NCBI GenBank assembly: GCA_905250025.1
Contig: CAJNOJ010000145.1
Span: 124,001 to 188,000, forward strand
Source of the DNA: Adineta ricciae
Taxonomy: Eukaryota > Rotifera > Eurotatoria > Adinetida > Adinetidae
Direction of reading: 5' to 3'
Length of the DNA: 64,000 nt
Shown: one piece after another, positions 1 to 9,784 of the stretch
Layout of the letters: each line of letters starts with the position of its first letter
Position numbering within the stretch: position 1 is the first letter of the stretch
Translations under genes and position numbers: made by a program
The notes under the pieces: generated by a model
Told to the model about the DNA's origin: nothing
Database searches by the model: none
Seen by the model: the letters and a program-made list of their open reading frames with translations, nothing else

Positions 1-335
1 TATATTCTTCAATATTTGTCGCTGATGACGATGTTGGAAGTCCAGTTCCATTTGGTATTGTTGGTGAAGACATTCCATTATGATTTATATCCCAAATAGT
101 CAAACAATTCTCCGNNNNNNNNNNNNNNNNNNNNNNNNNNNNNNNNNNNNNNGTTCATGTGTTCCTTGTTCAAAAATAGCTTTACAACTCTGTTGGTTAT
201 GTAAATACATATCATATCGTTTATATTCTTCAATATTTGTCGCTGATGACGATGTTGGAAGTCCAGTTCCATTTGGTATTGTTGGTGAAGACATTCCATT
301 ATGATTTATATCCCAAATAGTCAAACAATTCTCCG
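1..335. repeat. Duplicated contig ends around a gap (probable assembly artefact)
   Basis: Bases 1-114 are repeated exactly at 222-335, with a run of 38 Ns at 115-152 between the copies. Both copies carry the same MIOS exon sequence. An exact repeat on either side of an unfilled gap is what two overlapping contig ends give when scaffolded without merging. A real tandem exon duplication is much less likely. Confidence 0.85.
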
Positions 336-940
336 TACGACATCGATCATAACCAGATAAAAGCTTTGAAATTGAAAGAGAATAGAATGAAATTTGAAAA
401 GATATTGTCTTACTAGATTTGGATGTTTAGAATTCCATGCTAATGCTACACACGCTCGTCCTTGTCTCGAATCGATGACTAAACGAAGAAGTTTGTCAAA
501 TGAATAAATTCTTCAATACAAACCTATTCTTCCTTGACTCAATGGATCCGATCGATCTTTCACACTAAAAAGATTTCAATCGATAAACTTCTTTCTAAAT
601 TACATCGTTTTTAACAAACTTTTCAAAAATAATTCTTCCATTTGGTTGTCCAATAGCAAATACATATGGATATTCTTGCGATGGCCACCATGCACAACAC
701 TAAAATGAATCTTTTTTTGAAGATTTTCCATTCGGAAAAAACGATGTAACAAACTTTGATGTAATTCTTTTCATGTAATGGATAGTTGAGACTTGTAGTT
801 CTTTTATTTGTTCCACCGAGAACACATTTTCCACTTTCTCCGCTTAATGGTCGATCAAATGTGTGAATAATGATTTCAGCTCCGATTTCTGCTAATTGAT
901 TTCGATCGTTCGGAGACCAATGAATTTCGGTTTTTTGCAT
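1..940 (-). CDS. MIOS: GATOR2 complex protein MIOS, N-terminal part (runs off the left edge)
   Basis: WD40 beta-propeller subunit of GATOR2, which relays amino-acid sufficiency to TORC1 at the lysosome. Exon 1 starts at ATG 940 and gives MQKTEIHWSPNDRNQLAEIG. Removing introns of about 45-60 nt then gives blades with CCAWWPSQEYPYVFAIGQ, a PNGRIIFEKF strand, ACVALAWNSKHPNLV and NCLTIWDINHNG. This follows the order of the first MIOS blades (CVAWY...AVGQANGRVV, then NTLAWNP...LIWDI). Exon 1 is 940..755 and exon 2 is 699..616. An acceptor (tttcag) sits directly before the ATG, so an upstream non-coding exon is likely. The last exon is disturbed by the gap duplication. The C-terminal zinc-binding part lies outside the window. 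Confidence 0.8.
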
Positions 941-977
941 CTGAAATACAAAACTAATGTTGAAAAATTCACTTCAA

Positions 978-2468
978 CTATGTTTGTCGTTTGGCATCGA
1001 AATCATAAAGTTTTTGTTGATCTTCCTGAGATATTCCATAATTAAAAGGAGGAATTAAGGGCGAAAGACGTGTCGAAACCATCTGATCATATTCTTTCGA
1101 TTGTTGAACATCAAAATGATTCAACCAATCACCAATTTGACCTTGAAAATACGCAAAACGAATTGAAAGAATCTTTTTTCGAGAAACTACGAACCTTTTC
1201 TCAAGAAAGAGAAGGATTTTTTCACAAAGCCCCAATCTTTAAACCAATCATAATTGACTTTGGGATTGTTCTTCATTGAATCGAACGAACACCATTTTTC
1301 CAATTTATCCAATTGTTCTTCAGTCAATTCTTTTTCTTTTCCTAAATATTTCGCCAATCGACGAACACTTCCTCGAAAATCCTTCAAACAAAACTTCATT
1401 TTTCCTTCAATGAAAATCTTTCGACACGAACTCTAAGCAAATCTTCATAGGAAATACAGCAAATCGTGTCATTCATTGCATAATAATCATTGACATGTCT
1501 CCACCAAGGTGCATAATAAACTAAACGATCTCAGAATGTATTTTGATAAATATATTTAACAATGAAAAACCTTCATCGATGAGAAAAGATCGAACAAACT
1601 GATTCCACGGTCCAGAATAAGTCAATTCAATGTTGATGGAACGCAGAAAATGAAATAATGACACAGTTACATCTTTCGGATTTCGATAAACATAAACGAT
1701 CTGAAGAAAAGTTCATTTCATTAGTTGAGAAAACAGATCGAATCATTTTACTTTGGCTTTAGTGAAAGATTCATTAAAGAATGTGGGCGGAAGATGAGTT
1801 TTGAAGAATCTTTGTTGATTTTGAGGAAATTTTTGTAATTTCACAGTTGGCCATTCGATGAAAGCAAATCTTTCTGAGATATCGATTTTTTTCGCTGATT
1901 CATAATCGAAATTTGTTTGTATTAAATAAACAATTTCCTGAATTAATGTTGTTCCAGATTTGGGAAATGATGCGCAAATACAATCATTTGAATTAAATTG
2001 AAAATGTTCAATTTCATTTAATTTTCCAATGATTTGTTCCGGTAACAAATAATTTTTAATCAACGCACATTTTTCTTTGAAATATTTCAAATCCATCCAA
2101 ATAGGTTGAAATTCTTCATTTATTTCTTTATTTATTTCAATTCGACTTTGTCGACGTCTAAACCAAATAACTGTTCCTGTAATTGCCATCAAAGCCATGA
2201 CGACATTCACAACACGAAAAGTTTTTTTCAGTTGTATAACCGATTGAAGTTTGATTCGTTGTTCAGGAGTTAAATTATTCAGATCAATGCCACGTTCCAA
2301 TGCCAATTTCTTCGCTTTTTTTCCATATTGAAAATGATTATACAAACTTTGAAAAAGATTGGAATTTCGATACGATAACGAAAACTGACGAGTGATGAAA
2401 ACATTTGAACAATGACGAAAATCATTTAAAAATAATCGCATTTCGTCTTTATCTAAAAAGAAATCCAT
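978..2468 (-). CDS. Sulfotransferase (SULT/Sulfotransfer_1 family) with an N-terminal membrane anchor
   Basis: Transfers sulfate from PAPS to a hydroxyl acceptor; the substrate cannot be read from the sequence. Five exons (2468..1752, 1700..1571, 1529..1432, 1381..1195, 1141..978) join in frame to 431 residues. Diagnostic motifs are the 5'-phosphosulfate loop FPKSGTT, the 3'-phosphate-binding YRNPKDVTVSLFHF, and the C-terminal RKGQIGDWLNHF, whose RKG codons are split by an intron. About 90 residues of unknown relation precede a hydrophobic segment (VVNVVMALMAITGTVIWF) followed by basic residues, so the enzyme is probably membrane-bound, unlike cytosolic SULTs. ATG 2468 is the first ATG; upstream sequence in frame lacks one. 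It begins 51 nt after the ADAT3 stop and ends 37 nt before the MIOS start. Confidence 0.85.
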
Positions 2469-2519
2469 TTGAACAATGTGAATTTGTTTTTTCTCAACAG
2501 AAGAAAACAAATTTTTATT

Positions 2520-3479
2520 TCAATTATTCACTTCATCAAGAGAAAGATCTTCTAATTGATAAACCAGAAATCGATGATTAGTTTTCTTCAAAGTATTTAA
2601 TTTATAAATTGATCCCAATGCTCCAAATCGATCATTTGATTTCACATAATAAACTGTTGATATTCTCGAATGAAGTAAAGCCATAGCACACATGATACAC
2701 GGTTCGTGAGTTAAATAAATAGAACATCCGTTTAATAAATATGCTTTTTTCTTTTGACTTTTTTCAATGAAGTTTTCTAAAAGATTTTCTCGATGATAAA
2801 ATGAAGTTTTTGAGAGATAATCAATGGCCACGATGGTTGAATGTTGTAATGGATGATCTTGTCGATAATCACGTGAACCAACAAGAGGAATTTGTCCATC
2901 ATTATCAACAATAATCGCACAATGAGATTCTTCATCATCATCTTGAATTTTCTACAAACAAAAAATCACAAATTTGAATGTTTTTTCTTTTTTTCGTCAT
3001 TTGAATAAACGAACATGGAGTAAATCGAGAATAATTTCGTCATTTTCATTCAATTTCTTCTTCGAAATCATTTGTTCCAGAATTTTGTTTTCTCGAAAGA
3101 CCAAACTTGGCCAAAACTGTTGAATACATTGGTCATATTGCCATTTGGCTAAACAAGGTGTTTTCGGAACATTGATTTCTCTGGTTTGTTCATCAAAATA
3201 CTTTTCAAACAAATCATTTGAAATCGGTTGGGGAAATTTCGATGGATAAAGAATAATCTCCGAATTGTAAATTCGTCGAATGTGTTTCAATGAATTCTCC
3301 CACGGATAAATTTCATCGATTAAATCGAGAATTTCCGCTGTTAAACGACGATCTTTGATACGAGCAACGATCATTGATTGAACATCAGGTAAATGAAGAT
3401 ATTCATCGGAAATTATCGGAGACCATTGACATTTCTTTATTGAAGATTTACAAAAGCGTTTTAATGAAGAAGAAATCAT
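2520..3479 (-). CDS. ADAT3: tRNA-specific adenosine deaminase subunit 3 (ADAT3/Tad3)
   Basis: Non-catalytic partner of ADAT2 in A34-to-I editing of tRNA anticodons. Two exons (3479..3015 and 2951..2520) give 298 residues. The C-terminal deaminase fold shows the zinc-binding HEPCIMCAMALLHSRI (PCxxC) and FGALGSIY. At the usual HAE site the protein reads QHSTIVAID, so the proton-shuttle glutamate is replaced, as expected for the inactive subunit. The N-terminal RNA-binding half is divergent. The donor of intron 1 is GTTCGT, a form seen repeatedly in this window. The next gene on the same strand begins only 51 nt downstream. Confidence 0.85.
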
Positions 3480-3500
3480 CTGAAGAGAAAAAAAACGAAA

Positions 3501-4139
3501 TTAAGACGAAAGTAAAGGTGATCCACCATGTCTTAATTGACGATCATAATCTTCAGCAGAAAATGTTCCTTGAAGTTTTTCAAAATTAGGATTAAATACA
3601 GAATAAGCACTTAATTGATCAGCACGGCGACGATGTGAACTCAAATTTGTCCAAATGAGATACAAAAGAGATAAAATAAAATAAATCGCACCGAATTCAA
3701 GACGAATAAAAATAACAAATAAAGTTAACCAAACGAAAAATTTCAAAAGAATTATTTGCCAAGTGACTTTTTCTTCAATTTCTTCCGCTTTTACTTCCGA
3801 TGATCGATATGATAAAGAGGGAAACATTGATGTAACACGTGATATGACTCGATGCCAATTGATCAAGGGTTGTTTTGAGGAATTGNAAAGAGATAAAATA
3901 AAATAAATCGCACCGAATTCAAGACGAATAAAAATAACAAATAAAGTTAACCAAACGAAAAATTTCAAAAGAATTATTTGCCAAGTGACTTTTTCTTCAA
4001 TTTCTTCCGCTTTTACTTCCGATGATCGATATGATAAAGAGGGAAACATTGATGTAACACGTGATATGACTCGATGCCAATTGATCAAGGGTTGTTTTGA
4101 GGAATTGGATTTACGAAATTCGGCTAATTTCGCTTCCAT
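3501..4139 (-). CDS. SAYSD1: SAYSvFN domain-containing protein 1 (SAYSD1), with an artefactual internal duplication
   Basis: Small ER membrane protein; the family is linked to the translocon and ribosome quality control. ATG 4139 starts MEAKLAEFRKSNSS. A hydrophobic hairpin (WQIILLKFFVWLTLFVIFI and FGAIYFILSLLYLIW) is followed by the signature DQLSAYSVFNPNFEKLQGT near the C-terminus. The ORF as assembled has 74 extra codons, because 221 bp (3887-4107) are repeated exactly at 3665-3885 with one N between; 222 nt keeps the frame open. Without the repeat the protein is about 138 residues, near the usual family size. It lies 21 nt upstream of the ADAT3 start. Confidence 0.85.
   Translation of the reverse strand: MEAKLAEFRKSNSSKQPLINWHRVISRVTSMFPSLSYRSSEVKAEEIEEKVTWQIILLKFFVWLTLFVIFIRLEFGAIYFILSLXNSSKQPLINWHRVISRVTSMFPSLSYRSSEVKAEEIEEKVTWQIILLKFFVWLTLFVIFIRLEFGAIYFILSLLYLIWTNLSSHRRRADQLSAYSVFNPNFEKLQGTFSAEDYDRQLRHGGSPLLSS
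3665..4107. repeat. 221-bp exact direct repeat around a single N (probable assembly artefact)
   Basis: Bases 3665-3885 equal 3887-4107, and base 3886 is N. The repeat lies entirely inside the SAYSD1 coding sequence and doubles its membrane segment. Confidence 0.85.
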
Positions 4140-4606
4140 TTTATCACTAAAATATGTAAATCAGCAGATCTGGATCACTGTGCACATCTTTCGCAGAACA
4201 ATTTCGTCATTGGATTTCTATTAACCAATCGAATCTTCTACAATTGACATCATTAGTTCAATGAACATTTTTTTCTAATTTTATTCGAAAAATCCTAATC
4301 ATTTTCATCTGCTCTTTTCGTTTGAGAAATTCATTCACTATTTCCGGTAGATGTCGCACGATGTACCTATGCGTTTGTTAATATCGATCACCGAGTAAAT
4401 GTTAAAAACCTGACGCAATGTCTTATTTTCATCGTCATTTCATAGAATTTGATTTAGTGAAAACTCTTCTTTATCTCATACACTTTCTTATACGTTACAG
4501 GTCAGAATAAACAAATGTCCATTCCTCCAATGGTTTATCCTAAAGCGAAAAAAGAATTCTTTTTCGAGAAAATGTTTCAGATTGTCGTAAGAAAATGAAT
4601 TTGATT
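4140..4606. other. Intergenic, 467 bp
   Basis: AT-rich spacer between the SAYSD1 start and the 3' end of the type II membrane protein. I see no coding exon, RNA gene or repeat. Confidence 0.5.
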
Positions 4607-5388
4607 TTATTTATGGTAAACTTTGATGATATTAAATTCTATTGAAGCCAGAAGTTTTGATTGAAATGATCGGACGTATTTTTGCAAATAATATTCATTA
4701 CATCGATGAACACAAGTTGTTTTTGTTAAAATCATCGATAAACTCTGATTTGTTGCATAAAAAAGAACAAATTTCGTTTGTTTCCTACGGAAATATTCCT
4801 GAAATTCATATAAACAAATGTCAAATCCTTTCGTTAAAACTGACGAGAAATAAACAATCCAATGAGTAATAATTTGATCAAAGTTCATATCGAAAAAAAT
4901 CAAAATAAACGAAAGTGATTTCGATTTGACTAAAAGATTCCAATCGAGTCGTACATTCGGTTGTTTGAACATTTTCTTTTCAAAGAGAATTTCGTCGCCA
5001 TTATGAATTTCATTTGAATAAGAAAAAAACAGCAACGATGAATAGTTATAAACACAAACTATATGAAATCTTAGAGAATCATGTTTCCAATAACAATCCG
5101 GTGGGAAAATACTTTCTAAAAGCAAACATACAGAACATTTCAAGACAAACAATATTCCAAACCATTAAATGTCGAATTCAATTGAACAAATGGTTCATTG
5201 TCAACGATTTGAACATGTTTGTTTTTTTGTTCAATCAAAAGAAATAAAATAATTCCACCGATTAAAAGTATTAATGAAAATATCAATGGAATATATAATA
5301 AACATTGATCACAAATGTTCGATTTCAAAGATCTTTCACTTTCTTTTGAGAATAAGGAATTAATACTAAATCGTTGCTTTTCACTCAT
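4607..5388 (-). CDS. Type II membrane protein, possible H-type-lectin-like ectodomain
   Basis: Two exons (5388..5163 and 5115..4607, 47-nt intron) join in frame to 244 residues. The N-terminus is cytosolic (MSEKQRFSINSLFSKESERS). One strong membrane segment follows (YIPLIFSLILLIGGIILFLL), so the C-terminal ~190 residues are extracellular or lumenal. The ectodomain alternates beta-type strands: EILFEKKMFKQPNVRLDW, then THWIVYF, then TKGFDICLYEF. This spacing resembles H-type lectins (F..P.V.., then V...GF.l..), but the similarity is weak and the sugar-binding residues cannot be assigned. The second exon is open for about 170 codons, which argues for a real gene. No close family is recognised. 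Confidence 0.5.
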
Positions 5389-5599
5389 TGATTGAAGAAC
5401 AAAAAATCAAAAAGAAATTTTTGCGCTTTGAACAATTCACAACGAAAAAGAAAAAATCAATGTGAATTTCACATATTTTCAATTGTAAAAGAATAAAATC
5501 AGCAAAATATTTGAAATCTCTTTATTCGAATATTCAAATATCAAGAACAATTTTCTTTCGATAAAATTCCATTGAATTATGAAATAATTCTTCTTTGAA

Positions 5600-7611
5600 T
5601 TAACCAACACATCCTAAAAAAAGAATTTCAATATTCGATAAAAACATAATTTATATTTTAAACAAACCTATTGAACACGCACGTGATTGATCACTTGAAC
5701 ACGTACGTAATTCAATATCATCAATAGCAATATGATTTCCCATTCCTGAAACAGCATTTAAAATCATTGAAAGAATAACAGCAGATTCTGTTGCATTAAA
5801 TGAAACACCAAGTTTAATCCATGTGACTTCTTTATTGTTCTCCAGATTACCAATTTTAGCATAAGTAAGGATTTTCACACGTGAAATACTCTCTACTTGA
5901 AAAGTTATATTTGCAGAAGCACTGTTTTGTTGTGTTGTAAATTTATTCACATTTGCTATATAAGCAGAGAATTCATAACAGAAACCAATACAAAGATTAG
6001 TAACGTTATATTGAAAAATTGTTGAATTTGTTTGATTCGTATTTACAATGTACATGTATCCACCATTATCATATGGAGTATGATCCATTTTCAAAGTAAA
6101 CCAAAAAGGAAATGTGTTATTTAGTGAATTGATAAGAACATAATTCCCATCGTTTGGTTGTTGTGTGTAACTAAACGTCAAATCTGTGGTAAAACCAAAG
6201 ATATTTGTTGTTGCATTCAAAATTTGATCATAACCAGAACCAAATGTTATTAAAAATTTTGGTTGACAATGATTAAGACAATTATTTGAACATTGATTTT
6301 TAGGTGCTAAAACAATCAGAACAAAATCAATGACAATTTTTCTCATCTATTTATCTCGAGAAAATCAATTTTTCTACCACAAATATCGTTGGTACAAATT
6401 CCACTTAAACAATCAGCGTTATTTTGACATTTTCTATAATCACAACATTTTCTTTTCGGAGAACAAATACCTCCACAATCGATATCTGTTTCGTTTTCAT
6501 CTTGATCCGAATCAATACAAGTCAAAGCTAAAATAATCAAATGTCTTTTGTTTCTCTCTTTTAAAATTCCAATCTTTTCTTACGTAAACATATTCCATCG
6601 AGACATAAATCACTTTGACAATCATTAGAAATGTTACATTTTAGACCATCATCACATTTATTTCCTTGAGCACATATTCCTCCACAATCGACGTCAGTTT
6701 CTTGTCGATCTTTATCATTGTCATTACAATATGAAGCTACAAAAATGGATTTTTCAAAAGAAAAGAAGACAATTTTGAAAGAAATATTTACGTAAACAAA
6801 TCTTTGTTATATTATGACAAAAGCCACTTTTACAATCCGAATATTTTTCACATGTTGCACCAACTGGACATTTTCTGATCGTTGCACATTTTCCACCACA
6901 ATCTTGATCGGTTTCTCCATCACTTTTCTTCCCATCATAACAACACGAATCTAATCGAAACGAAAATCTCATCTGTTTCTTTTTTTCAAGGAAATCTCAA
7001 CTTTTACTTTTTGTAGATTTGAGAAAATGAAAGAACAATGAATCCGGATTAAAATCACAATCTGGTTGTAATTGTAATCGACATCTCGCATATGTATATG
7101 GATAATTCATATAAGATATTGGAATAATATGACCTAAAGTTCGTTTCGTTGAGGAAAATTGTAAAGGAAATCCTTGATTATCAAGACATGGTTGTCCATT
7201 GTCATTTAAAAAGCTAATTTGTGCCTTTAGAATCTGATTTGCTGAATTGTATTGTCCAACAAAGAATTGTTGATCACAAAAGTTCATTAAATCTCGATGT
7301 AAATCCATTTCACAATATCCATCATTCATTTGATAATTATTTATCCAATTTGACACATCACAATATGGAACTGTATCACCTTCACCTTCTTGTTCATAAA
7401 CTTTTGTACAAAATTCATCTACAAAATTTCTTTCCTTTCAAAGTAATTCTATTAGTTGTATTTTACCTGGAAGAGCACCTTCATCAGGATCCTCATCTGA
7501 ATTATCACTGGCGATAAATCCAATCTAGAAGAACTTCTTTAGAAAAGAATTTTCGTGTGAAAAAGAAGATTTTCTTACGAAAAATATTGTTAGAAGAATC
7601 AATGATTTCAT
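5600..7611 (-). CDS. Secreted cysteine-rich repeat protein with a Bacteroidetes-like C-terminal beta domain
   Basis: Eight exons (7611..7579, 7524..7467, 7418..7008, 6950..6792, 6736..6584, 6527..6378, 6306..5668, 5613..5600) join in frame to 538 residues. Order: a short hydrophobic signal peptide split over the first two exons (MKSLILLTIFF), an acidic stretch, a ~130-residue domain with six cysteines, then three exon-coded modules of about 50 residues with the pattern ETD-x-DCGG-x-C...C...DC-x-SG-x-C...C. The last ~210 residues carry FGSGYDQ, DGNYVLINS, MDHTPYDNGGYMYIVN, CYEFSAYIANV and GNHIAIDDIELRTC. That motif order is typical of domains in large surface proteins of Bacteroidetes. All three modules share phase-1 boundaries, so they can be gained or lost without frameshift. 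The function is probably adhesive or structural, outside the cell. Confidence 0.7.
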
Positions 7612-8889
7612 TGTATAAAGATGAATGAAAACAAAAAGAGAGAAAGAAAGTTGAAGGTGCTCGGGTTTTTCTCTTTATTGAAAACAGATTTTCGGAAAAT
7701 GAGTTTCAGTTCTATTTTAAGAGTCAAAATAATTCAAATCAAATGTTTTATAGAAGTTTAGAAAAAAAGAAACATATTTTTGTCTTTGATTTCATATTCT
7801 GTTTGACTTTCATGGATAGAAGAACGACCAGATCGATTTGATTTCAAAATATGATAAACATGTTAAACTTTCTGCAGATATATTCGTAACTAAATTCAGT
7901 TCTGTACATTACCAAACAGAAAAAGATCAAATCAAATTATATAAGAAGATTTTCATCATCTAATTTAGTTCATATCGTTGTTTTCTTTTCGAGAATTCAA
8001 ATCTATGATATCATTGATCGACCAGTCATCCTATTCCACAATGTTGAACATTTGGGAACCAGTTCCGCCTACGGAATCGATTCCTCCGATTCCGTCCTTA
8101 CACAAGTTCAATGAATTCCGGAATCATAGGATCTGATTCCGAAATGTGCAACATTGCGGAATAGAATGTATTCTCCATTGATTGATCAATAATCTTGACT
8201 TTCGTATTGACTGATTTATCTTTTAGTATGGTTGAGTAAATAGTTCACATAGTGTCTTTTGACGATTTTTATAGCGAAACTTTCAATGACACGCGATATG
8301 AACAACTTTTTTTTCTTGATCATTATCATCCATATTGTCAAATCTTTATGACAATAAATAATCTTGAGATGCGCATCATTTTTTGTGTAATATCTTACAT
8401 TGTATTTCGTCATTGATTTGAATCGCTTATCGCGAAGTTGAAATTTTCTTCAACTTGTGAGAAATTCCAATGGAAATTGTTTCATATTATTCATTAAATT
8501 TCATCATCTTACAATAAATTGTTAACGAATTGATCGTCTATTATTCCAGAATTATTTTGAAAAGTTATCATATCGATGATTCTCACTGATTTATTTCCTC
8601 ATAAAAAATGAATCGAATAATTAAAGACAAACATTTCTTTCAATCTTTTGATAATTTAGATAAAACATTCTCTGTGAAATATGACTTAAGATATTTCATA
8701 GATCATCAACATCAATGTTTGAATTAGAAATCTCTTTCCACAACATAGTTTTCGTGAAACACACAAATATCTCAAATCTTCGTTAATCTCATTCAAATTT
8801 TCTTCGAATAATTACAATAAGAAAATAAAAAAAGAATGTTGTATTCTCTTGTTCGTTTGAATTTGTTCTTCAATTAAAAGATCTCAATA
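7612..8889. other. Intergenic with one small transposon
   Basis: AT-rich spacer upstream of the cysteine-rich gene. The only recognisable structure is the TA-flanked inverted-repeat element at 8034-8161. A minus-strand ORF near 8216-8413 has no family features and I do not call it. Confidence 0.4.
8034..8161. mobile_element. 128-bp TA-flanked MITE with ~29-bp terminal inverted repeats
   Basis: The left end TTCCACAATGTTGAACATTT matches the reverse complement of the right end (TTCCGCAATGTTGCACATTT) and continues for several more bases. Both sides are flanked by TA, the target duplication of Tc1/mariner-type elements. The interior has repeated GGAATC/GATTCC palindromes. It is too short to encode anything. 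Confidence 0.7.
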
Positions 8890-8904
8890 GTTTTCATCAT
8901 AAGA

Positions 8905-9215
8905 TTTCGAAAAATGAAAGACCAACGTATTTGAATTAACACAATTGTAATTGTAATCGACATTTTGCATAACAAATTTGAAGATTTTTATAGATAAATT
9001 GGATCCGATGATCTAAATCTCTCCTGATGTTGATACAAATTGTAAAAGAAGTCCTTGATCGTTGATACACAACTTTTTTTGTATTCATTATGAAAGTTAA
9101 TTTGAATTTGATCCAATGAAGAATCTATCATTCCAGAAATTCATTAAATCTCGATGAAAATCTATTTCACTGAAACCTTCTTGTGCGTAGATTTGATTAC
9201 ATAATTTGTCTAAAA
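8905..9215 (-). pseudogene. Decayed copy of the third exon of the cysteine-rich secreted gene
   Basis: This stretch resembles 7010-7440 in order and wording: the ATGAAAGA-CAA start, TTGTAATTGTAATCGACAT, the TTGTAAAAGAAGTCCTTGAT block, and TTCATTAAATCTCGATG near the far end. Deletions and stops leave no open frame. It is a local duplicate of the neighbouring gene (5600-7611). Confidence 0.6.
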
Positions 9216-9298
9216 ACAAAATAATTCAATTTGAAAACTATTCTACATGTTCTGTTTTACTTCAAATGCCACGTAGTGAAGAATAATCGCGATTATCT

Positions 9299-9784
9299 TT
9301 ACACCGAAAAGTTTTTCATATCTGGATCTACTACGAAAGACATATCCATAATTTCTATGGTTCTTCGCAAGTTTTTTTTGTGTGATTTCCACCTATGATG
9401 TTCGAAACCGTTCTTATTTCTATAATTCCCTTTAAACGTCTTTTTAGATTTGCCAAAATGTCTATCTTTATCCTTTTTATTGGATTCTCCATGACTTCTC
9501 TTAAGATGTTTCTCACTCGAATCCTCTTCCATCACATTGCGGTGTTTTGTATCCATATCTTTATGTATAATCTTCCATTTATACTTCCTATTATGACCGT
9601 TACTATCGCTCTCACGAGATATCTGCTGACTAATTTCATCTTGAAATCGCTGGACTCTTTCTGATCTAGAAGTACCCTGTGGAATCTGCCTTTGAACGGT
9701 GGGGTCAATCAGGTGATGAGTTTTAGTATTAGTAGCAGGCATAACGTTGAAAGCTGAGCTTTTCTCAGAGCTAATATGTTTCAC
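9299..9784 (-). CDS. Hypothetical lysine/histidine-rich ORF (possible exon)
   Basis: Open for about 160 codons on the minus strand but with no ATG at its head; the first in-frame ATG is some 15 codons in. The product is very basic and hydrophilic (SGKNAAHVLGAIK just upstream, then SEKHLKRSHGESNKKDKDRH, ending VVDPDMKNFSV). No family is recognised. It may be an internal exon, since an acceptor-like TAG lies just upstream, or a remnant. Another open stretch without ATG lies upstream around 9910-10110, but I could not join the two in frame. Confidence 0.25.
   Translation of the reverse strand: MKHISSEKSSAFNVMPATNTKTHHLIDPTVQRQIPQGTSRSERVQRFQDEISQQISRESDSNGHNRKYKWKIIHKDMDTKHRNVMEEDSSEKHLKRSHGESNKKDKDRHFGKSKKTFKGNYRNKNGFEHHRWKSHKKNLRRTIEIMDMSFVVDPDMKNFSV

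Noticed and set aside
4642..5247. Two plus-strand ORFs
   Set aside because: They are antisense to the two-exon type II membrane protein, which has a membrane segment and an in-phase intron.
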